Shown here piece by piece: positions 57,761-64,000 of a stretch of 64,000 bases of DNA; position 1 is the stretch's first letter, and every line of letters starts with the position of its first letter. Position numbers and translations under genes: made by a program. Under the pieces are notes generated by a model. That model had not been told where the DNA came from. It was given only the letters and a program-made list of their open reading frames with translations, and made no database searches. This stretch comes from Podocnemis expansa. Taxonomy: Eukaryota; Chordata; Testudines; Podocnemididae. Location of the stretch: positions 15,952,783-16,016,782 of the forward strand of contig ML681998.1 of assembly GCA_007922195.1 (NCBI GenBank), in the 5' to 3' direction.

Positions 57761-60700
57761 TGTCAGTTGCTAAGAGCGGTGTACACATGTGAAATCACTC
57801 AAGAAAAAAGTCAGTCAGTCACCTGTTATGGATGTTGTTTGTTGAGATGTGCTGCAATGTGTCCATTCCATGACCTGCCTTGCTATCCCTATACCAGAGT
57901 GTCCAGAGAGAAGGTACTCAGGTGGCACAAAGTCATCTGGGTGCTTTATACTGGCTCTGGTGGTATGTGGGAGCAGAGGGCATTGGAGTTGCCCCAATGG
58001 GTACCTCTGAAGGAAAAATTTCTGATGACTCTGTGTTGGGCATGCAGATACCAAGAGTAGAATGGACACGTGCAACACATCTCAAAGAACAGTTACGAAA
58101 GCATCATAACTGCAAAAGCTGCATGCACTTCCACTTTGCACAGATAATTGCTCATGCAAATATTCACTTAGATGCACAAATGCAAAATTAGTATGTGGCA
58201 ATCATCCATTCATGTAAACATCTACATTTTATTCTGGAAATAACTTTGGACCTGACTTGAGAGCCTATGGCTGGCTCTTTGTCTTGTTCAGTTGTCTATA
58301 TGATTCTGACCTTTGATCTTTGCTACGATCTTCTTCATAAAGGAATCAGATTTCCCATTGCTGATAAAAGTCAAACCAGAAATTAGTAGATTAAAAAGTC
58401 TATTAAAATTTTTATAGCAACAAATTGATAATGATAAATATAGTTAATAATAAAGACAACTATTTTCTTGGGTCATCAGAGTACTTCTTAGTTTCATAAT
58501 TCAAAATGTGTTCAATTTCAATTAGAAGTGGATGTTGAAAAGTTATGTTTTTAATTATTTAATAATATGGACATTACTTCAGCAAAAAAGAAAACTTACT
58601 TGCTAGATTTCATTTATATTAGGAATTGCTCACTTTAATTATGTACTTTATCTTACTAGCTTAGACTAAATCCCCTTCCTTTTGTGATTAATTGAGTATT
58701 AAGTTTCACTGTAAAATAATTTCAGGGCACAGAGTTTGACACTAATGAATAAAATATGATAGCTTTGTTTCTCTCAGGAGATAGAGTGGTTTGACTAAAT
58801 ATTCTATTTTACTTTTTGAAATAAAAATAGTTAATCTTTTGAAGAATGCGTTATAAAATTTGGCAAAGTTAATTTCTTCTTTGTTAAAAACTTCCAGATT
58901 AGGTGAAATTCAGAAGATATTTTATAAGACAAGCAGAGCTAAAGCATAGTATTATTTGTTTAAAAGAGAACTTTTCAAAATTAATTCTTTTATCTTTTTT
59001 GTAAGGTTGCATCATACATGTTAAAAGGTATGGTTCTAGATCTCAGCTTTTAATATGTATACATTTTTGCATGCTCTGGATTTGCAGGTGTAAAATGTCG
59101 AATGTACAGATGAAGGTAGGAGATGCATCTGCACCTAGATATGTAGATCTCTCTCTTGCCTATGCACCACTTATGCACATGTGATTTTAGGTAGACATTT
59201 ATATTTAAGCTTCAGTGTATAAAAGTAAAAGATAACACAGTGTGTGTTAATGAAGTGACTTAAAGGGACATCATGTCCACCTCAAATAATGGACTCCTAA
59301 TGGTACAAGAGAGATGAGTAGGGTTCTGGAAGTGGTGACACTCTTAACCTCTGTTTTTCATCAATTGTTTGTTGGAAGTGAATGGGATAAGACTGATGTC
59401 AAACTCAGATATTAGGATTCTCTTGCAGCATTGCGAAGTACTGTGAGTGCAAGACTGCACTCCGTGATACCATGCTCTCTCTCTCGCTCTCTCTCCCTCA
59501 CTCTGTCTGTTACGAAGTGTGTGGTCTCACAGAGCTCAGTCTCCCATCCTGAGTGCTCTGCGATGTTGTGAGACCCGATGGTCTGGTGGCATCATGAAGC
59601 ACTCGGTATGCGACTCTTTCTCTCTCTTTGTGTTAGAGAGGGACTGTGGCCCCTCAGAGTGCAGTCATGGGCTGGATGGAACTGGTTTGTGAGCAACATC
59701 CGCATGCTTGACACCCCTGAGATAATATGTTTTTTCTTTAAGGTTCATATTGTAGCCTATTGGGTAGAACTGGTTTCTAGTTAAAGGATTCTGGGACTTC
59801 ATGTGAGGGGGGATCTGGCCTATTGGTGGGGTTGAAGAGCACTGAACTTGGAACTCCCATTTCTGAGGTTTGTGGTTTGGTAAGTTGGAAATTGATTTTT
59901 GCTGTGGATGTGAGACCACAGGAGATGATGGTTATAAAAGTTTGGAAAAGTTCAGCTGTAGCAGGTGAGGTTTCCTCATCAAAAAAATTGCAATTGACTC
60001 TTTACTCTTTCTTTCAGCTCCTCTTTTCTGCTTTATACATATAACATCACATTAGAATACAAATAAATTAATCCATAATATACTACCTTAAAATTTCTGT
60101 AGCTACAGCTTTTTTCCATTTTTTTAGTCCCTTTGCTACTGCCATCTCCTGCTTTAATTGTCTTCATCTACCATATTTCCTTTTTTATTTAACCTGTTTA
60201 TATCTAAAGTTTTCTTATCATTTCTTCTGCCTCTATCCCTTTTCTCCATAAAACAAGGAATAAAAATCACAGTAGTTATAGGTCCAGGCCTTTATCTTAT
60301 TCAGCATCATATCAGTGTCAAGAAACACTTTTCAACTGAAGGATCAGTAATTTTAAGACTGGTATCTTGGTAGCCACCAGAGCTTAAATGCCAAATGGTC
60401 ACAAAGCTAGGTGTCCTACATTAGTGTAAGATGTGAATAGTCTTTGCCAGTTGAAGGAGAGAGTATCTTTAAATCGCACATTTCCAATAATTGTCTTTAT
60501 TTTATCAATTTCTATTCTAGAAATCAAGCCTATATATTAACTGACAGCAGCTTGGAATTGCTGTGAAATGATTTAAAACACTGATTTCTCATTTTAAATG
60601 ATTATGAGATGAAGATGCATTTAGTATGTTGAACTAGATTCTGCCTCAAATGAAATTGGAATGCAGGAAACTAGAAAACCCAGGGCGGGGGTGGAGCAGA

Positions 60701-60954
60701 GAAAACCAGGATTGGAGAGAGCTAAAAGATACTTAAAAGTGAGAAAAAGTGCAGAGGGATGGTCATTTAACTTGTTTTTAATGGAAACAACTATTTTTCT
60801 CCTCCACATTGGTCCAGCACTAGTACTGGCAAAGTAAAATCCTACAAATATTGCTGCTGGTTCAGCAAATTTTTTCTAGGCCTGACAGGCTTTGAGTCAC
60901 AGAAACTTTAAAACACATTCACCAGTTTAATGCTGTCTTCCTTTTCTTTAATCC

Positions 60955-61235
60955 AAAGGAGTAGTTGTGTTAGTCTAGTTCTGTAAATCAAACAAAGAGT
61001 TCTATGGCACTTAAAGACTAAAAAAAATATTTTTTGCATGAGCTTTTGTGGGAAAAGATTCCACTTTGTCAGATGCTTTGAAGATGGGGGACCTTACAGA
61101 ATGGTAGGAAATACATGCAGGGAAGTGTAAGTCATGGGAACAGGTCACAAACAGCAAATCAAAACAGTTGTAAAGATTCAAATACTGGGGATCAACATTC
61201 AGAAGGAGATGAGGTCAAATCACCATATTGCACTG
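60955..61235 (-). repeat. Penelope-like element 3' part, antisense
   Basis: GTTGTGTTAGTCTAGTTCTG, TTCTATGGCACTTAAAGACT, TGCATGAGCTTTTGTGGGAA and then AAATCAAAACAGTTGTAAAG run in the same order as 35805-36070. The copy is therefore antisense and stops at the beginning of the endonuclease region. Confidence 0.75.
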
Positions 61236-62354
61236 CTGAGAGCATTAAAGCACTACATTAAAGCAGGTACATACACCTCAGGACTCCTTCCTTGTTTCAC
61301 TATAATAAGGGAATCCCCAACATCTCTTAGGTCATTTATCTAGCTGTTTCATTGTGCTCAAGCAGATAAAAACAGCCATACTGAATCCTGTGGTTCTATT
61401 GCTTAGGGTTTCCTAGAGTGTTTTATTTCAACTATTCTATTCTCACTACAAAATACACCAAAATTATATTGAATGTCACTATTACAAGGAGATATGGTCT
61501 AAGTAATTTTGTTTTATCATTATCAAGTGGTAATCGACTTCATCATTTAAGCAGTCTAAAAATTTTGATATTTCTTAGAAAGTGCATTTTGCAGGTGGAC
61601 TGGCTCCATGTAGAAATATTCTTTAAGTTTATAAAGTTTTGATCTCAAGTTAGACAAAATTTCTGTTAACTCGCAACATGGTAGGATTTGACCATTAGCA
61701 AATTAAGTACAAGCATGCATTTTATCTGAGATGCAGTTACTAACTATGTTGAACTATATTCCACCTAAAATGAATTTCTGGAATGCAGAAAACTAGTAGC
61801 TGTGAAGGTAGGCTGATTGGTGAGAAATCATTGACTTATCTGAAGTATTTGAATTAGGAGATCACATATTTCTGCTCCAATGAACTGAATGATTATCGTT
61901 TATTCATGCCTGCTAGGCAGTGGATGTCCACTGATTAAAATGAACAAGAGCACTTTTCGCACCTTAATGAAAATAAATAGACGAGAGCAGTACAGTGTAA
62001 TACGTAACCGTGTATCTGAGTTACCTTCCCCCAAGGCTTAAAGAGGCACTCTTATTTCTATGCTTCTGTAATCACATTTAAAATCTTAAGAGGATAAGCA
62101 ATTTCCCTGGATTCTGTGGCTTACTGTAACTTCTACATGAACTGGTAGCAGTTCAGCAAAATGAACTGAATCAAATTATTTTATAAAAAGACAGTTTTCA
62201 GTGGGCAGAATTAATGAGGGAGCTCACAGTAGTTACTTCTAATAGTCAGTAATCTAACATGTTTTTTTGTCCTGGAGCAGTGTCTTCATTTCTTTCTCCT
62301 CCAGACAACAGCACCACCACTTGGGGATAAAGTGCAGTACACTTCTGTCATCTT

Positions 62355-62455
62355 TTGTATGTGGTTCCAAAGAGGCAGCCATGTTAGTCTAGTTCAACAA
62401 AACAAACAAGGAGCCCTGTGACACTTAAAGACTAACATTTATTTTTGCGTGGTGA
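62355..62455 (-). repeat. Penelope-like element 3' tail, antisense
   Basis: GAGGCAGCCATGTTAGTCTA, ACAAACAAGGAGCCCTGTGA and CACTTAAAGACTAACATTTA match the tail at 35805-35880. Confidence 0.7.
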
Positions 62456-62501
62456 CATAACCAGGGGGTGGGGAGGTAGACATCAGACTTCTTGAAATAG
62501 T

Positions 62502-62669
62502 CAGGGGTGTCGCTGGAGCTGGGCTTGTGAGGCTCAAGCCCCGAGTCCCAGAACCCGAGCCCTGAGTCTGCCTCTGGCTGGTCATGGTGACGGCCGCAGT
62601 GGCAGTTTGTGAGCCCTGAATGTCAGACTGCCGAGCCCAGGATCTTTCTCCTGGCTAGTGGCGCTCCTG
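62502..62669. mobile_element. 168-bp hAT MITE
   Basis: A perfect 8-bp duplication GAAATAGT flanks it (62494-62501 and 62670-62677). The ends CAGGGGTGTCGCTGGAGC and, reverse-complemented, CAGGAGCGCCACTAGCC are related. The interior is GC-rich with repeated GAGCCC/GAGTCC motifs and does not code. Confidence 0.8.
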
Positions 62670-63762
62670 GAAATAGTTTTCAGAAATTGCTTAATTTAAG
62701 CTGAGAATTTTAAAAAGCTATATTTTTATGTTAAAATTTGTGCTGTGAATATAAAGAAGAACAAAGAACATGTTATGCATTTACCTGGAAGGGTTCTTAC
62801 AAATCACAGATTGAACCTCAAAGTGTAAAATTTAATGAAAATTATTACAAGGCATGGTATCATGGAGTGTATTGCTAACTACTGAATAATTCAATTTATA
62901 AGCAAGATTTACCTGAGAGTAAGCCGGTCAATGAAATGTCCAGAACCCAATACAAAACTGAGTGAGTATGGAGCTCAAACAGTTGCTCAGAAGTGGAGAG
63001 ACTTTCCTTGAGCCATCACAAGAAAGAAAATGGCTTTCATGATTTTCCTTCTTGATGCTCAGCCTTCTTTCATGAGCTGGAGGAAGACAGAAGGGATGAT
63101 GACTGGCTATATAGTAGGGTGTAGCAGAAACCCTTGGGCTCCTGCACATCTGCATGGAGAGCTTATAAATCCTGTCTCTTGCACTAGGTATCATTCAGTG
63201 TCTCAGCAATAGCTCCCTTCCTCCCTCGGATTCAAATAGGATCAGGTTTCTTAGTTTTGTTGTGGGCATCATGCTAGTCAGATTTTTGGATCTGGGAAGA
63301 ATATTTTCCTTGCCCTGAACATTGTGTTCCCTCCACTTTCTTTCAGCATCCGAGGGCCTGCTTGTTAAATTAGGTCATAAAAGTATTCATGTTGTCTCCA
63401 CCTGGTGTATGGTGCTTCTTTAATAGGAGTTCTGATTCCCTGAAAATGGAATTTGAATCAGGTATAGAGGAGGAATTTGTCTGGGACTCATAATGATTGC
63501 CATCAACCCTTTTCCCCTCAATGCCCCCAGCCCTCATGCAAGGGAACTGTGGGGGGACCATGACCAGGTTAAAGGTTTGGAGGGTGGCAGAGCTAAAGTA
63601 AATCTTTCCCCAAGTGGTACGGATTACTGAAGATAGTTGATCTGTACTGAAAAAATTGTCAGATACCTTCCCAGATATATTAATAACATTGCAGACTAGA
63701 TAAAGCACATGGCTGATGTCATGTCTTGTCTTTCTGTGATGTCTGGGACAATGCTAGCAGCT

Positions 63763-63814
<52 letters not shown>

Positions 63815-63824
63815 NNNNNNNNNN

Positions 63825-63871
<47 letters not shown>
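63763..63871. repeat. (CTTT)n microsatellite with a 10-N gap
   Basis: Tandem TTTC units run on both sides of ten N at 63815-63824. The true array length is unknown because the assembly could not bridge it. The 78-codon frame through it (Phe/Leu/Ser only) is not a gene. Confidence 0.95.
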
Positions 63872-64000
63872 ACTGGTTTAAAATTCTGGAATTTAAAATA
63901 CTACAGAATGATCAAGTAAGCATAAGTATAAGTAGGCGTAAGTGAGCTACTGGTGCATCTTCCTCAATAAGTTTCTCAAAAATAAATAAAGACAACTCTC

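Larger units (their letters stand above)
56112..58112 (+). mobile_element. DIRS-type relic split by a GC-rich MITE
   Basis: The left end has GAAATTTTTCCCTTAGCGCA, GTACCCATC and TCAGGTGCCCG, which I know as DIRS left-terminus motifs. After a 540-bp MITE, 56790-57100 may be gag Pro/Ser-rich residue. A recombinase C-terminus lies at 57590-57700. The internal complementary region is near 57815-57880, and the right inverted terminus ends at about 58110. The terminal GAATGGACACGTGCAACACA then TCTCAAAGAACAGTTACG pairs with TTGAGATGTGCTGCAATGTG at 57843. RT is missing, so the copy is internally deleted. Confidence 0.65.
52038..64000 (+). other. VPS13B: VPS13B intron, downstream part
   Basis: The intron starts at the GTATGT donor and runs beyond the window. 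I searched for an exon beginning in phase 1 with an ESRPLS-like peptide and found none. The stretches 54130-56100, 58115-60950, 61240-62350 and 62680-63760 contain no recognised gene; they are AT-rich with dispersed short low-complexity tracts, such as a CT-rich run at 59467-59500. Confidence 0.8.

Noticed and set aside
63709..63945. 78-codon frame with Phe/Leu/Ser repeats
   Set aside because: It is a translation of the (CTTT)n microsatellite across an N gap.
1..64000. CRISPR arrays, tRNA or rRNA genes, bacterial operons
   Set aside because: There are no regularly spaced identical repeats and no tRNA or rRNA signatures. Splice sites, LINEs, SINEs and intron structure show vertebrate nuclear DNA.

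Overview
The window is vertebrate nuclear DNA, almost all intronic. The only host coding sequence I can support is two internal exons of VPS13B (COH1; the bridge-like lipid-transfer protein lost in Cohen syndrome) on the + strand, at 21175-21284 and 51893-52037. They are separated by an intron of about 30.6 kb and flanked by more than 21 kb and more than 11.9 kb of further intron. The exon peptides match what I remember of VPS13B closely, and their splice sites and phases fit together.

The repeats point to a sauropsid, most probably a turtle (inference). There are CR1 3' ends closing in ATTCTATG, many Penelope-like (PLE) tails, hAT elements with 8-bp target duplications, MIR-type core SINEs, and an unusually high load of DIRS-type tyrosine-recombinase retrotransposons.

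Layout: 1-5.7 kb is mostly unique intron with a Tigger-like MITE and a palindromic repeat. A DIRS relic (5.77-14.3 kb) carries gag, reverse transcriptase (RT) and tyrosine recombinase (YR) remnants and is interrupted by three hAT elements. A TA-flanked DNA transposon with a G-rich minisatellite lies at 16.87-18.28 kb. The first VPS13B exon is at 21.2 kb, followed by unclassified repeats, PLE tails and a CR1 tail. A second DIRS-like element with well-preserved inverted termini and an internal complementary region spans 24.76-29.72 kb. Next come a GC-rich block (30.6-31.1 kb), a DIRS YR fragment (31.4-32.8 kb), two hAT elements (33 kb), a possible LTR (34.4-35.5 kb), an antisense PLE with a GIY-YIG domain (35.8-36.9 kb), a hAT element (38.5 kb) and a third well-covered DIRS relic (39.0-43.2 kb) with a solo LTR inside it. 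MIR and LTR-like fragments follow, then a LINE C-terminal fragment (51.1 kb), the second exon (51.9 kb), RTE-like LINE pieces (52.1-53.5 kb), a CR1 tail (54.1 kb), another DIRS relic (56.1-58.1 kb) split by a GC-rich MITE, PLE tails, a 168-bp hAT MITE (62.5 kb) and a (CTTT)n tract with a 10-N gap near the end.

I found no tRNA, rRNA, CRISPR array, operon or intact transposase. The most notable structure is the concentration and nesting of DIRS relics in one host gene. The least explained sequence is the 27-29.3 kb interior of the second DIRS-like element. Nothing here convincingly shows a new biological system.
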